Of a stretch of 64,000 nt of DNA, positions 27,778-37,025 are shown piece after piece; positions within the stretch are counted from its first letter, which is position 1, and each line of letters starts with the position of its first letter. Under the pieces are notes generated by a model. That model made no database searches. It was not told the DNA's origin and saw only the letters and a list, made by a program, of their open reading frames with translations. The position numbers were made by a program, and so were the translations under genes. The DNA comes from Chelatococcus sp. HY11 (GTDB taxonomy: Bacteria > Pseudomonadota > Alphaproteobacteria > Rhizobiales > Beijerinckiaceae). The stretch covers positions 4,146,001 through 4,210,000 of the forward strand of contig NZ_JAHBRX010000001.1 of the NCBI RefSeq assembly GCF_018398335.1, written 5' to 3'.

Positions 27778-30201
27778 TCAGCCGCGCAGCGTCGCGCCCG
27801 TCTTCTTGGCAACCGCCGCGACGACCTTGGCCGAAACCGCTTCGATGTCCTGATCGGTCAGGGTTTTCTCAGTCGGCTGGAGCACGATGGCGACGGCCAC
27901 CGATTTCTTGCCCTCGCCAACGCCAGCGCCCTCATAGATGTCGAAGACCGAGGTGTCGGTAATCAGGTTGCGCTCGGCACCCTGCGCCGCCCGCAGGATA
28001 TCAGCCGCGGCCACGCCGGCATCCACGACGAAGGCGAAGTCGCGCGTCACCGGCTGGAAGTCTGGCAAGGCGAGCTTCGGCTTGACCTTGGTCGGCTTCG
28101 CCTTGGGAGCGGGCAGCAGATCGAGCGTGATCTCGCAGGCGACGATCGGGCCCTTCGCGTCGAGAGCGGCGAGGATGCGGGGGTGAAGCTCGCCGAAGGC
28201 GCCGATCATGGCTTTCGGGCCGAACTGGAGCGTCGCCGAGCGGCCGGGATGGTACCAGGCAGGCCCGCCGGGGACGATCTGCACGCCTGCCGTCGCGATG
28301 CCGAGCGCCGTCAGCAGGCCGAAGGCATCGCCCTTCGCGTCGAACACGTCGACAGGCTTTGCCTCGGTGTCCCAGCGGCGGCCGACACCGGCCGCATGGG
28401 CGGTGCCACGGCGCACGGCAACGGCGGTGATGGTCTGCCCCTCAGGCTCGTCGGAAGCGAACACCTGGCCGACCTCGAACAGCGCCACGTCGGCGAAGCT
28501 GCGATCGGCGTTGCGTTGCAGCGCCTTCACGAGGCCAGGAATGAGATTGGGGCGCATGTCGGAGAGGTCGGCCGCGATCGGGTTCGCGAGCGCCAGCCGC
28601 GCGTCGCCGCCACCGAAGAGTGTCGCTTCGTCATGGCTGATGAAGGACCACGTGACCGCTTCCACGAGCCCGCGCGCGGCCAACGCGCGCTTGGCGAGGC
28701 GCGTGCGCTTCTGCAGCAGGGTCAGCACCGGCTCGGCGACGGCCGCGTGGAGGCGTGGGAAGGGTGTCGAGGCGACTCGGTCGAGCCCGGCGATGCGGAT
28801 GATCTCCTCGGCGAGATCGGCCTTCCCCTCGATGTCCGGCCGCCAGGAGGGCGCATCCACCTGGGCCGTGTCGCCCTGGTTGTCGACGCTGAAGCCCAGC
28901 GCGACGAGATGCCTCTCCATCTCGCCCTGTGGAAGATCGAGCCCGCTGAGACGCTTCACCTCGCTCCAGGGGAAAGTGATGGGGGCGTGGGTGTCACGTA
29001 TGGCGCCCGCCAGCGTCACCTCGGTCGGGACGCCGCCGCACAGGTCCAGCACGAGCCGCGTCGCAAGCTCTATGCCCGGCAGGGTGAAGGCGGGATCAAC
29101 CCCGCGCTCGAAGCGATAGCGCGCATCGGTGATGATGCCGAGCCTGCGGCCGGTCTGCGCGATGTTCAGCGCGTCCCAGAGGGCCGATTCGATCAGCACG
29201 TCGGTTGTGCCCTCATCGCAGCCGGATGCCTCGCCGCCCATGATGCCGGCGAGCGACTCGATGCCGTTGTCGTCGGCGATGACGACCATGCCGGTGTCGA
29301 GCTTGTAGGTCTTGCCGTCGAGCGCGAGGATCTCCTCGCCCTCCTGGGCACGCCGCACGACGAGGTCGCCCTTGACCTTGGCGGCGTCGAAGACGTGCAG
29401 CGGCCGGCCACGGTCGAAGGTGACGTAGTTGGTGATATCGACGAGCGCGTTGATGGGGCGCAGGCCGATGGCCTTCAGCCGCTTCTGCAGCCAGTCCGGC
29501 GATGGGCCGTTCTTGACGCCGCGCACGAGCCGCAGGGCGAAGGCCGGGGCGAGGTGGGCATCATCCTCGGAGAACGCGAGCGACACCTCCACCGGGCAGA
29601 AGCCCTCACCGGGAATGGTGGCGACCGGCGGCGTGTTGAGACGCCCGAGCCCCGCCGCCGCGAGATCGCGCGCGATGCCGGCGATGCCGAGCGCGTCGGG
29701 ACGGTTCGGCGTCACCGCGATCTCGATCACGGCGTCATCGAGCTTCGCCCAGGTGGCGTAAGCGGTGCCCACCGGTGCATCGGCGGGCAGATCGATGATG
29801 CCGTCATGATCCTCCGAGAGCTCCAGTTCGGCTTCGGAGCAGAGCATGCCGTTCGATTCGACGCCGCGGATCACGCCCTTGCCGAGCGTGATGTTCTTGC
29901 CGGGGATATAGGTGCCCGGTGGCGCGAAGACCGAGATCATGCCGCCACGGGCATTGGGGGCGCCGCAGACCACCTGGATCGGGTTGCCGTCGCCCGTGTC
30001 CACCATGCAGACCCTGAGGCGATCGGCATTGGGATGCTGGACCGCCGACAGGACCCGCGCGATCACATAGGGGGCAAGCGCCTTGGCCTTGTCGTCGATG
30101 CCTTCGACCTCGAGCCCGATGCGGTTGAGGACGGCGGCAACCGCGTCGGCATCAGCCTCGGTATCGAGATGGTCCTTCAGCCAGGAGAGCGTGAATTTCA
30201 T
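27778..30201 (-). CDS. pheT: Phenylalanine-tRNA ligase beta subunit
   Basis: Beta subunit of the alpha2-beta2 enzyme that charges tRNA-Phe. 807 residues, the usual length. It opens [21 protein letters not shown] tRNA-binding EMAP-like domain follows at about 40-150 ([40 protein letters not shown]). Then come the B3/B4 editing domain ([20 protein letters not shown]) and the B5 domain. The C-terminal FDX-ACB anticodon-binding domain is [18 protein letters not shown]. It ends at a strong terminator. A repeat doublet separates it from pheS. Confidence 0.98.
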   Translation of the reverse strand: MKFTLSWLKDHLDTEADADAVAAVLNRIGLEVEGIDDKAKALAPYVIARVLSAVQHPNADRLRVCMVDTGDGNPIQVVCGAPNARGGMISVFAPPGTYIPGKNITLGKGVIRGVESNGMLCSEAELELSEDHDGIIDLPADAPVGTAYATWAKLDDAVIEIAVTPNRPDALGIAGIARDLAAAGLGRLNTPPVATIPGEGFCPVEVSLAFSEDDAHLAPAFALRLVRGVKNGPSPDWLQKRLKAIGLRPINALVDITNYVTFDRGRPLHVFDAAKVKGDLVVRRAQEGEEILALDGKTYKLDTGMVVIADDNGIESLAGIMGGEASGCDEGTTDVLIESALWDALNIAQTGRRLGIITDARYRFERGVDPAFTLPGIELATRLVLDLCGGVPTEVTLAGAIRDTHAPITFPWSEVKRLSGLDLPQGEMERHLVALGFSVDNQGDTAQVDAPSWRPDIEGKADLAEEIIRIAGLDRVASTPFPRLHAAVAEPVLTLLQKRTRLAKRALAARGLVEAVTWSFISHDEATLFGGGDARLALANPIAADLSDMRPNLIPGLVKALQRNADRSFADVALFEVGQVFASDEPEGQTITAVAVRRGTAHAAGVGRRWDTEAKPVDVFDAKGDAFGLLTALGIATAGVQIVPGGPAWYHPGRSATLQFGPKAMIGAFGELHPRILAALDAKGPIVACEITLDLLPAPKAKPTKVKPKLALPDFQPVTRDFAFVVDAGVAAADILRAAQGAERNLITDTSVFDIYEGAGVGEGKKSVAVAIVLQPTEKTLTDQDIEAVSAKVVAAVAKKTGATLRG

Positions 30202-30221
30202 GATCTTTCATCCTCTCACCT

Positions 30222-30305
30222 GTCATCCCGGCCTTGAGCCGGGGATCCCGATCGATAGGGCAGTCGCCTCGAATTCGGGTTGGCCGGGTCAAGTCCGGCC
30301 ATGAC
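30222..30305. repeat. GTCAT-ended inverted repeat doublet between pheS and pheT
   Basis: 84 bp starting GTCATCCCGG (hairpin CCCGGC-CTTGA-GCCGGG, then ATCCCGAT) and ending with the inverted form (TCGGGTTGGCCGG then TCAAG, then TCCGGCCATGAC). The ends match those of the GIY-YIG element at 16001-16396 in sequence and orientation. No gene lies inside. It fills most of the 128-bp pheS-pheT gap, and transcription presumably reads through it. Confidence 0.75.
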
Positions 30306-30329
30306 GGGCTTATTTCGTTCAGCGACGGC

Positions 30330-31412
30330 TTAGGTCGACAGTCCGCCTGCCAATGTCGGCAGGTCGAGCGGGCGGAAGCCGTAGTGGCTCAGCCAACGCA
30401 CGTCGGCCTCGAAGAAGGGGCGCAGGTCCGGCATGCCGTATTTCAGCATGGCGATGCGGTCGATGCCCATGCCCCAGGCGAAGCCCTGGTACTCGTCAGG
30501 ATCGAGCCCGCAGCTGCGGATGACATTGGGGTGCACCATGCCGCAACCGAGGATCTCCAGCCAATCCTCGCCCTCGCCGAAGCGGATGTCGCCACCCTTG
30601 CGCGAGCACTGGATATCCACCTCCGCCGACGGCTCGGTGAAGGGGAAGAACGACGGGCGGAAGCGCATCTTGACGCTGTCGACCTCGAAGAAGGTCTTGC
30701 AGAACTCCTCCAGGATCCACTTGAGGTGGCCGAGATGGGAGGACTTGTCGATGACGAGCCCCTCGACCTGATGGAACATCGGCGTGTGGGTCTGGTCGCT
30801 GTCGCAGCGATAGGTGCGACCGGGGCAGATCACGCGGATCGGCGGCTTCTTCGACAGCATCGTGCGGATCTGCACAGGGCTGGTATGCGTCCGCAGGAGC
30901 TTGCGCGTGCCGGTCTCGTCAGGCGCGAAGAAGAAGGTGTCATGCATCTCCCGCGCCGGATGGCCGACGGGGAAGTTGAGCGCGGTGAAATTGTAGAAGT
31001 CGGTTTCGACGTCAGGGCCTTCGGCGATGGAGAAGCCCATGTCGGCGAAGATCGCCGTGAGTTCGTCCATGACCTGGCTGATGGGGTGGATGCGGCCACG
31101 GGTCTCCGGGCCTTCCTGCACGGGCAGCGTGACGTCGACGCGCTCGGAGGCGAGCCGCGCCTCCAGGGCCTTCTCGGCCAGCGCTGTCTTGCGCTCGGCC
31201 AGCGCGGACGACACCCGGTCGCGCAGCCCGTTGATGAGGGGGCCCTTCTCGCGCCGCTCATCCGGCGTCATGGCGCCGAGCGTCTTCAGGAGCTCGGAAA
31301 CCGAGCCCTTCTTGCCAAGCGCGGCGATGCGCACGGCTTCCAGCGCAGCCTCGTCTGCTGCGGCCGCAATGGCTGATGCAATGGTGGTTTCCAGCCCGGA
31401 CAGGTCGCTCAT
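30330..31412 (-). CDS. pheS: Phenylalanine-tRNA ligase alpha subunit
   Basis: Catalytic alpha subunit, class II aminoacyl-tRNA synthetase. 360 residues from [21 protein letters not shown] coiled-coil N-terminal arm is followed by motif 1 ([19 protein letters not shown]), motif 2 ([14 protein letters not shown], then [20 protein letters not shown]) and motif 3 ([20 protein letters not shown]). The start is the second of two adjacent ATGs behind GAGGGA. The frame is open further upstream without family similarity. It is transcribed after rplT across a hairpin. Confidence 0.97.
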   Translation of the reverse strand: MSDLSGLETTIASAIAAAADEAALEAVRIAALGKKGSVSELLKTLGAMTPDERREKGPLINGLRDRVSSALAERKTALAEKALEARLASERVDVTLPVQEGPETRGRIHPISQVMDELTAIFADMGFSIAEGPDVETDFYNFTALNFPVGHPAREMHDTFFFAPDETGTRKLLRTHTSPVQIRTMLSKKPPIRVICPGRTYRCDSDQTHTPMFHQVEGLVIDKSSHLGHLKWILEEFCKTFFEVDSVKMRFRPSFFPFTEPSAEVDIQCSRKGGDIRFGEGEDWLEILGCGMVHPNVIRSCGLDPDEYQGFAWGMGIDRIAMLKYGMPDLRPFFEADVRWLSHYGFRPLDLPTLAGGLST

Positions 31413-31558
31413 CATTTCCCTCGGCGGCGTGACGCGGTCGGCCTCACGGATACGGAAACCCGCATCGGAAGCAACTGCCGGGGGCAATTGCCGGTGGCAC
31501 GATGGCACGTCGATGACAGTCAACACGGCCCGGGAACGAAAAAAGCCCGAGACGCAAC

Positions 31559-31586
31559 AAAACGCCCGGCGGCAATGCTGCCGCCG
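31559..31586 (-). terminator. Terminator or attenuator hairpin between rplT and pheS
   Basis: On the minus strand CGGCGGCA-GCAT-TGCCGCCG is a perfect 8-bp stem, followed by GGCGTTTTGTT. A second T-run (TTTTTT, 31538-31543) lies further on. It sits about 50 nt after rplT and 150 nt before pheS, so it may end the ribosomal-protein transcript or attenuate pheST. Confidence 0.55.
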
Positions 31587-31636
31587 AACGTGATAGCCTC
31601 GGTATGGCGAGAGAGGGCGGTGAGCGCCCCTCGCGA

Positions 31637-31999
31637 TCAGGCCGCGGGAAGCGCGGCCTTCGCCTTCTCGACGATCGCCCTGAAGGCGTCCGGCTCGCGA
31701 ATGGCGATATCCGACAGCACCTTGCGATCCATCTCGACCCCCGCCTTGCCGAGGCCATCGATAAATCGGCTGTAGGTCAGCCCGTGCTCGCGAACGGCCG
31801 CGTTGATGCGCTGAATCCAGAGCGCGCGGATCGTGCGCTTCTTGTTCTTGCGATCGCGGTAGGAATACTGCATCGCACGATCGACAGCCGCCTTGGCGGT
31901 GCGGATCGTATTCTTGCGGCGGCCGTAGAAACCCTTGGCTGCCTTGAAAACCTTCTTATGCTTGGCGTGGGATGTCACGCCGCGTTTGACGCGGGCCAT
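31637..31999 (-). CDS. rplT: 50S ribosomal protein L20
   Basis: Early-assembly 23S rRNA-binding protein, also a translational autoregulator in several bacteria. 120 residues. [60 protein letters not shown] and [20 protein letters not shown] are canonical. It lies 41 nt after rpmI in the usual infC-rpmI-rplT order. Confidence 0.99.
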   Translation of the reverse strand: MARVKRGVTSHAKHKKVFKAAKGFYGRRKNTIRTAKAAVDRAMQYSYRDRKNKKRTIRALWIQRINAAVREHGLTYSRFIDGLGKAGVEMDRKVLSDIAIREPDAFRAIVEKAKAALPAA

Positions 32000-32040
32000 G
32001 ATCGATCTCCTGGGAAATGTTCAACGTTGCGGGAAGGCAC

Positions 32041-32244
32041 TCAGCGGCTGTTGGGGAGGAAGAACTGCTTCACGTTCCTCGCATCACCCTCGAACAGCGT
32101 GGTTGTGCCGCGCTGATTACGGATGAACTTCTTGGTGCGCTTGATCATGCCGTGGCGCTTTCCCGCCTGCGCGGCAACGACCTTGCCCGTCCCAGTGATC
32201 TTGAAGCGCTTTTTGGCGCCCGATTTCGTCTTCAACTTGGGCAT
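32041..32244 (-). CDS. rpmI: 50S ribosomal protein L35
   Basis: Small basic protein of the large ribosomal subunit, 67 residues. [40 protein letters not shown] and the C-terminal [10 protein letters not shown] are characteristic. It is preceded by a hairpin with a T-run (32311-32350) that separates it from infC. Confidence 0.99.
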   Translation of the reverse strand: MPKLKTKSGAKKRFKITGTGKVVAAQAGKRHGMIKRTKKFIRNQRGTTTLFEGDARNVKQFFLPNSR

Positions 32245-32310
32245 TTGGCTCTCCCGTCAGCCTTTTCGGGGCGGTTGCCCACCCGTCCGGCCGTCACATT
32301 GCATGTGAGC

Positions 32311-32350
32311 AAAAAGAACCGCCACGGCAGCCCTGGTGGCCGGGCGGTTC
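32311..32350 (-). terminator. Hairpin plus T-run between infC and rpmI (possible attenuator)
   Basis: Read on the minus strand, GAACCGCC (32350-32343) pairs with GGCGGTTC (32323-32316) around 19 nt that can form an alternative GCCAC / GTGGC stem. TTTTT follows at 32315-32311. It lies in the 228-bp infC-rpmI gap. Two competing stems before a T-run in the L35-L20 leader suggest attenuation by a ribosomal protein, but no consensus was checked. Confidence 0.55.
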
Positions 32351-32472
32351 CAACGAAGGCGGGCTTATCGCAGAAACGAGCCCGCTTGGCAACTGACCCG
32401 TCAGCGCTTTCGACAAGCCTGTGACGGGCCGTTCAGCCTATGTGGCGGATATGCCGACTTTTCAAGGCCTTG

Positions 32473-33018
32473 TCAGCCTCGCGGAGCGAGCACCATCACC
32501 ATCTGGCGGCCTTCGAGCAGCGGTTCGCTCTCGACCTTGGCGACTTCGGACATCTCGTCCTTCACCTTGACGAGCAGCTTGTAGCCGAGATCCTGGTGAG
32601 CCATCTCGCGGCCGCGGAACCTGAGCGTGATCTTGACCTTGTCGCCTTCCTCGAAGAAGCGCTTCACCGCCTTCATCTTGACCTCGTAGTCGTGGTCATC
32701 GATGCCGGGACGGAGCTTGATCTCCTTCACCTCGACGGTTTTCTGCTTCTTGCGGGCCTCGGCGGCTTTCTTCTGCTCGAGGAACTTGAAGCGGCCGTGG
32801 TCGAGGATCTTGCAGACTGGCGGAACGGAGTTCGGCGCGATCTCGACGAGATCAAGCCCCGCTTCCTCGGCGGCGCGCAGCGCGTCGAAGAGCGGCATAA
32901 CTCCGCGGTTCTGACCCGTTTCGTCGATCAGCTGGACTTCGCGGACACCTCTAATGTCTCGATTGGCGCGGGGACCCTCCTTCTGTGGAGCCGCGATGGA
33001 TCTCATAGGCCTACGAAT
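32473..33018 (-). CDS. infC: Translation initiation factor IF-3, apparent AUU start
   Basis: Binds the 30S subunit and checks start-codon/initiator-tRNA pairing. 181 residues if it starts at ATT (33018-33016): (M)[24 protein letters not shown] lies 9 nt before that ATT. The ATG at 33006, four codons later, has no ribosome site, and the N-terminal RRP matches rhizobial IF-3 proteins. AUU starts are known for infC of E. coli, where IF-3 rejects its own start as feedback control. Core: DRDIRG-type start, [54 protein letters not shown]. Confidence 0.95.
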   Translation of the reverse strand: MRRPMRSIAAPQKEGPRANRDIRGVREVQLIDETGQNRGVMPLFDALRAAEEAGLDLVEIAPNSVPPVCKILDHGRFKFLEQKKAAEARKKQKTVEVKEIKLRPGIDDHDYEVKMKAVKRFFEEGDKVKITLRFRGREMAHQDLGYKLLVKVKDEMSEVAKVESEPLLEGRQMVMVLAPRG

Positions 33019-33149
33019 GGGAGTGCTCTCCTGTTGCCCGTCTGGTTGAGCCCTTGTTTCCCGCGTGGGCGAGGCCGCCTCAAAGCGCCTGCGTCACGTG
33101 GAGTTACCAGGACGGGTGGTATGTGGTTAACAAAATACGCTGAGCTAAT

Positions 33150-33179
33150 AACATTCACGGCAAGAGCCCTGAAAGTCAA
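33150..33179 (-). promoter_or_regulatory. Possible sigma-70 promoter of the infC operon
   Basis: On the minus strand TTGACT (33179-33174) is a good -35 box. The -10 box is poor (GAATGT at 17 nt spacing). It lies about 150 nt before infC in the only gap upstream of the operon. Confidence 0.3.
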
Positions 33180-33203
33180 CAGATTCCGGGCCAACTCCCG
33201 CGT

Positions 33204-34502
33204 CTATGGGTGCTGCGGTGCAAAAGTGTCGGCCGTTTCGAGCGGTTTGCGCTCGATCAGAGCTGAATAGATGTCCAAAGTCTCGTTGACCATGCTTTCA
33301 AGCGAGAAGTTCCGCTCCACATGACGCCTGGCGCGCACGGCCATGCCTTGCAGGGCCGTCGCGCCGAGATCGAGCGCGTCCCCGATCGCTTCGGCGAGTG
33401 CATCGGCGTTGCCCGGGGGCACATGCCAGCCGGTGCGTTCCGAGCCCGGCACCTGGGGCGGGCTGAGCACGGTTTCGGGCACCGCGCCGAGATCGGAAAC
33501 GACAACGCATGTGCCCATGGCTTGCGCTTCCACCGCGACCCGCCCGAATGCTTCCGGCTCCGTCGAGGGGACGGTGACCACGGAGGCAGCGAGAAAGGCC
33601 GCGGGCATGTCCACGCAATGGCCCACGCGGCGGACGACGCCCTTCAGGCCGAGCTTCTCGATCTGCTGGTCGAGCTCGCGCACGTAGCCGTCGCGGCCTT
33701 GATGGTCGCCGGCGAGCACGAAGGCGACGTCGCGCAGGCCATGGTCGAGGAGCTTGCGGGCCGCATCGATTAGGACAGTCTGCCCCTTCCACCCGGTCAG
33801 ACGGCCCGCCAGCAGCACGATGCGTTCATGCGGCGGCACGCCCCAGGACTTGCGCAAGGCTTCGACCCTGTCCGGCGGCACGGCGCTGGCTGAATACTGG
33901 GCGAGATCTGTCCCGCGATAGACGACACGGATGCGGGCATTGGCGACGGGGTGGGCTGCCCGGATGAGATCGGCCGTGTAGATCGAGTTGGCGATCACCA
34001 CGTCGCCACGCGCCATCACGGAATTATACATGACCTTGACCGCGGAGCGACCGGCATAGCTGCCGTGATAGGTGGTGACGAGCGGGATCTTGAGCGCGCG
34101 GGCGGCGGCGAGCGCCACCCAGGCGGGCGCGCGGGACCGGGCATGGAGGATCTCGACGCCGTCGTTGAGGCAGATGCGGATGAGCCGGCGGACATTCAGC
34201 GCCATGGCCAGCGGGTTCTTGGTGCGCGCCGGGAATGGGATCCAGACACCGCCCTTGGCCTGCAATTCACCGACCAGGCGTCCCCCCTCGGTCGCGACGA
34301 GCGCGCGAGCCCCTACGGCGGCAAGGCCGGCCGCGATATCAACGGTCGTTCGTTCCGCGCCGCCTGCCTCCAGCTCTGGCACGATCTGCAGGATTGCGCG
34401 GCCGGTGAGCGGATGATTGGTCACTGTCGGCAGGATGAGCGGCGCTCCCGCTCGTGTCGATTGGGTCACCGGTGTATGACGCCTCCTGATCGATTCGTGC
34501 AT
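33204..34502 (-). CDS. Glycosyltransferase family 4 (GT-B)
   Basis: Probable cytoplasmic glycosyltransferase acting in surface polysaccharide or glycolipid synthesis. Substrate unknown. 432 residues from MHESIRRRHTPVT. The N-terminal Rossmann half has ILQIVPELEAGGAERTTVDI. The C-terminal half has RIVLLAGRLTGWKGQTVLID, RRVGHCVDMPAAFLAASVVT and the EX7E region VVTVPSTEPEAFGRVAVEAQ. These are typical of GT4 members such as WbpT/CapM-like enzymes. It is divergent from the hydrolase gene, starts 22 nt apart, and is convergent with nothing. It follows no polysaccharide cluster here. Confidence 0.9.
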   Translation of the reverse strand: MHESIRRRHTPVTQSTRAGAPLILPTVTNHPLTGRAILQIVPELEAGGAERTTVDIAAGLAAVGARALVATEGGRLVGELQAKGGVWIPFPARTKNPLAMALNVRRLIRICLNDGVEILHARSRAPAWVALAAARALKIPLVTTYHGSYAGRSAVKVMYNSVMARGDVVIANSIYTADLIRAAHPVANARIRVVYRGTDLAQYSASAVPPDRVEALRKSWGVPPHERIVLLAGRLTGWKGQTVLIDAARKLLDHGLRDVAFVLAGDHQGRDGYVRELDQQIEKLGLKGVVRRVGHCVDMPAAFLAASVVTVPSTEPEAFGRVAVEAQAMGTCVVVSDLGAVPETVLSPPQVPGSERTGWHVPPGNADALAEAIGDALDLGATALQGMAVRARRHVERNFSLESMVNETLDIYSALIERKPLETADTFAPQHP

Positions 34503-34523
34503 GATACTGCAGGAGAAAGTCTT

Positions 34524-35297
34524 ATGGGCAACACGCCGGATCTGCAATTCCTTGGCGTCGGCGCGGATGATGCGCGACGCGACATCGCTGTGCTGTCCCG
34601 CTCCGGCGCAGGCCCAGCCGTCGTCTGGCTCGGCGGTTTCCGTTCCGATATGCGCGCCACCAAGGCGACGGCCCTCGATGACTGGGCAGCCGATGCCGGC
34701 AGGGCCTTCCTGCGCTTCGACTATTCAGGCCATGGCGAATCCTCTGGCCGCTTCGAGGACGGCACCATCTCGCGCTGGCTGGAGGAGAGCGTCGCCGTCA
34801 TATCAGCCCAGACGACGGCGGCGCCTATTCTCGTCGGCTCGTCGATGGGGGGCTGGCTTGCGCTGCTCGCCACACTGCGTCTGCGCGCGGAAGGCTCGCC
34901 GCGTGCGCCCGCGGGCCTCGTCCTGATCGCGCCGGCCGTGGATTTTACCGAGCGGCTGATGTGGGAGGCCTTTCCCGAGGAGGCCCGGCAGGCCATTGAA
35001 CGGGAGGGCGTGTTCATGCGGCCGTCGCAGTATGGCGAGCCCTATGCCATCACGCGCCGGCTGATCGAGGATGGACGTCGCCACCTCCTGCTCGATGGGG
35101 CCATCGAGCCAGGATGTCCCGTTCACATCCTTCAGGGCATGGAAGATCCCGACGTCCCGTGGCGGCATGTCCTTCGCTTCGTGGAGCATCTACCTGGCGA
35201 AGCGGTGACGCTGACGCTGATCAAGGACGGCGATCACCGCCTGTCACGCCCGGAGGATATAGAGCGTCTCGTGGCGGCGGTCGCGGCTATGGCGTAA
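34524..35297 (+). CDS. Alpha/beta hydrolase
   Basis: Serine hydrolase, 257 residues, resembling the ABHD10/palmitoyl-thioesterase-like group. Substrate unknown. The oxyanion region is VVWLGGFRSDMRATKATALD, the nucleophile elbow LVGSSMGGWLALL (GSSMG), the acid probably in LQGMEDPDVPWRHVL and the histidine in IKDGDHRLSRPEDIERL. The ATG follows AGGAG at 8 nt. The frame stays open for almost 200 codons upstream, but that part is antisense to the glycosyltransferase gene. The last 11 nt overlap the convergent MoeB/ThiF gene. Confidence 0.93.
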   Translation: MGNTPDLQFLGVGADDARRDIAVLSRSGAGPAVVWLGGFRSDMRATKATALDDWAADAGRAFLRFDYSGHGESSGRFEDGTISRWLEESVAVISAQTTAAPILVGSSMGGWLALLATLRLRAEGSPRAPAGLVLIAPAVDFTERLMWEAFPEEARQAIEREGVFMRPSQYGEPYAITRRLIEDGRRHLLLDGAIEPGCPVHILQGMEDPDVPWRHVLRFVEHLPGEAVTLTLIKDGDHRLSRPEDIERLVAAVAAMA

Positions 35298-36084
35298 GCG
35301 ACTTCTCGCGATTGCCCGCGCCGCTCAGGACGTTGTCCGGATCCCAGCCGTAGCTCAGGGTCTCGAAGCGCATGGTCAGCGCGTCGATCAGCAGCAGGCG
35401 GCCGACGAGGCCCTCGCCGAAGCCTACGATGGCGCGGATCACCTCAAGCGCCATCAGCGATCCGACGATCCCGGGCAAAGCGCCGATGATGCCGGCTTCC
35501 TCGCATGTCGGCACCGTCCCGGGCGCGGGCGGTTCGGGAAACAGGCAACGGTAGGTCGGGTTGGGCGTTCCGTCCGGCCCGGGTTCATGGGCGCGGAGCG
35601 TGGTGAGTGACGCGTCGAATGTGCCAAGCGCGCCCAATACCAGCGGTCGTCCTACACGGAATGCCGCGTCCGAGACCCGATAGCGTGTCGCGAAATTGTC
35701 CGAGCCGTCGGCGATGACGTCGTAGTCGGCGAGGAGGGCATCGACGTTGTCGTCATCGACGCGCAGGCGATGCGGCACCACCACCACATGCGGGTTGAGG
35801 CGCGCGATCGCGTCGATCGCGCTGTCGACCTTTGACCGGTCGATGTCCGGCGTGCCATGGATGATCTGGCGCTGCAGGTTTGACAGAGAGACAACGTCAT
35901 CGTCGGCGATGCCGATGGTGCCGATGCCGGCGGCCGCCAGATATTGGAGGAGGGGCGCCCCGAGCCCACCGGCGCCGATCACCAGGACACGCGCCGCCTT
36001 CAGCCTGGCCTGCCCGGGCCCACCGACATCACGCAGGATGATATGGCGCGCGTAGCGCTCAATCTCTTCGCTCGACAGACTCAC
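35287..36084 (-). CDS. MoeB/ThiF-type adenylyltransferase (HesA family)
   Basis: E1-like enzyme that adenylates the C-terminal Gly-Gly of a sulphur carrier protein (MoaD or ThiS). 265 residues. RYARHIILRDVGGPGQARLK, VLVIGAGGLGAPLLQYLAAA (nucleotide loop), SLSNLQRQIIHG (conserved Arg), DVIADGSDNFATRY and the crossover CEEAGIIGALPGIVGSLMAL are diagnostic. The zinc-binding CxxC pairs of E. coli MoeB are not complete here (YRCLFPEPP has one Cys and the C-terminal pair is absent), so assignment to MoeB or ThiF stays open. No cofactor genes lie next to it. Confidence 0.92.
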   Translation of the reverse strand: MSLSSEEIERYARHIILRDVGGPGQARLKAARVLVIGAGGLGAPLLQYLAAAGIGTIGIADDDVVSLSNLQRQIIHGTPDIDRSKVDSAIDAIARLNPHVVVVPHRLRVDDDNVDALLADYDVIADGSDNFATRYRVSDAAFRVGRPLVLGALGTFDASLTTLRAHEPGPDGTPNPTYRCLFPEPPAPGTVPTCEEAGIIGALPGIVGSLMALEVIRAIVGFGEGLVGRLLLIDALTMRFETLSYGWDPDNVLSGAGNREKSLTP

Positions 36085-36378
36085 AATCCACCTCGTCCCG
36101 GGCTCGGCGGCTCCTGCCCATGCCCTTTTTTATGATGCTCGCAGACCAAGCGCGGCGTTGCTGATCAGAACCGCCACTTTCGCCTATCCCTTTGTCATAT
36201 AAATATATTTTTTTGAAAATCGATTGCTAGGCTTCGACCTCATGCTCTAGGATCAATAGACTTTCAGGGATGGTCAGGGCAAGCGCGGTCGTCAGGTTGC
36301 AGATGGCGGGTGTCGGCGGCAGATGCAATATGCGTCGTGGTGCATGTGACACGATGGAGTGACTGCAAGGAGGCGTCC

Positions 36379-36795
36379 ATGGGCCGAACCGCCGGGAGTG
36401 ATATGGAGGCGTTGTTCGCCACCGCGAGTGCTGCGCGCGCCCATGCCTACGCGCCTTATTCGGGGTTCCGGGTCGGCGCGGCGGTGATGTCGGCGAGCGG
36501 TCGCCTGTTTGCCGGCGCGAATGTCGAGAATGCGTCCTATCCGGCCGGGCTGTGCGCCGAGGCTGTGGCAATCGGTGCCATGGTGGCCGCTGGTGACACC
36601 CGGATTACCGCCGTTGCGGTGGTGGGCGAGGGCGAGGCGCTGACGATGCCTTGCGGCGTGTGTCGGCAGAGGCTCAGCGAATTCGCGGGGCCGGATACAT
36701 CAGTCCATGTGGGTGACAGGGGTGGCGTCAGGCAGAGCTTTCGTTTCGGCGATCTTCTGCCGTTTGCGTTCGGACCTTCCAATCTCGCCCGCTAG
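36379..36795 (+). CDS. cdd: Cytidine deaminase
   Basis: Zinc-dependent deaminase of cytidine and deoxycytidine in pyrimidine salvage. 138 residues, the short tetrameric form. AYAPYSGFRVGAAVMSASGR and GANVENASYPAGLCAEAVAI carry the substrate site and the catalytic C-A-E. MPCGVCRQRLSEFA supplies the PCxxC zinc ligands. AAGGAGG lies just before the ATG at 36379. The longer frame upstream is not needed. The 294 bp before it are partly AT-rich (near 36197-36230) and hold no gene. A purine nucleoside phosphorylase follows, separated by a repeat doublet. Confidence 0.96.
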   Translation: MGRTAGSDMEALFATASAARAHAYAPYSGFRVGAAVMSASGRLFAGANVENASYPAGLCAEAVAIGAMVAAGDTRITAVAVVGEGEALTMPCGVCRQRLSEFAGPDTSVHVGDRGGVRQSFRFGDLLPFAFGPSNLAR

Positions 36796-36833
36796 GGGCA
36801 ATCGACATTCAAGTATTGCCGAGAGATACCAAC

Positions 36834-36907
36834 GTCATCACCGGGCTTGTCCCGATAGGAAGGGCGCCTCCATAATTCGGGCTGGCCGGGACGAGCCCGG
36901 CCATGAC
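36834..36907. repeat. GTCAT-ended inverted repeat doublet between cdd and the PNP gene
   Basis: 74 bp. The left end is GTCATCACCGGGCTTGTCCC and the right end ggccggg-acgag-cccggcc then ATGAC, inverted relative to each other. Inner boundaries read CCCGAT on the left and TTCGGGC on the right. It has the same ends as the elements at 16001, 30222 and 56910. Confidence 0.75.
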
Positions 36908-37025
36908 GGCTGAGAAAGCTGAATGTCGATTGAACCTTGAGCGCGTTGCGATCCGGTTGCGTCAGATCGGCGCTCTAACCTCTTTTATTTCAAGCGAGAT
37001 CTTATCGGCCCACTCCGGTCGGATC

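Noticed and set aside
31500-31600. Phe-containing leader peptide (F, F, FF) upstream of pheS that would suggest classic attenuation
   Set aside because: The frame with the Phe codons has no ATG, GTG or TTG start and no ribosome site. Only the hairpin is kept.
33951-34523. N-terminal extension of the alpha/beta hydrolase frame
   Set aside because: It is antisense to the glycosyltransferase gene, its composition is shadow-like, and a good ribosome site and family-like start occur at 34524.
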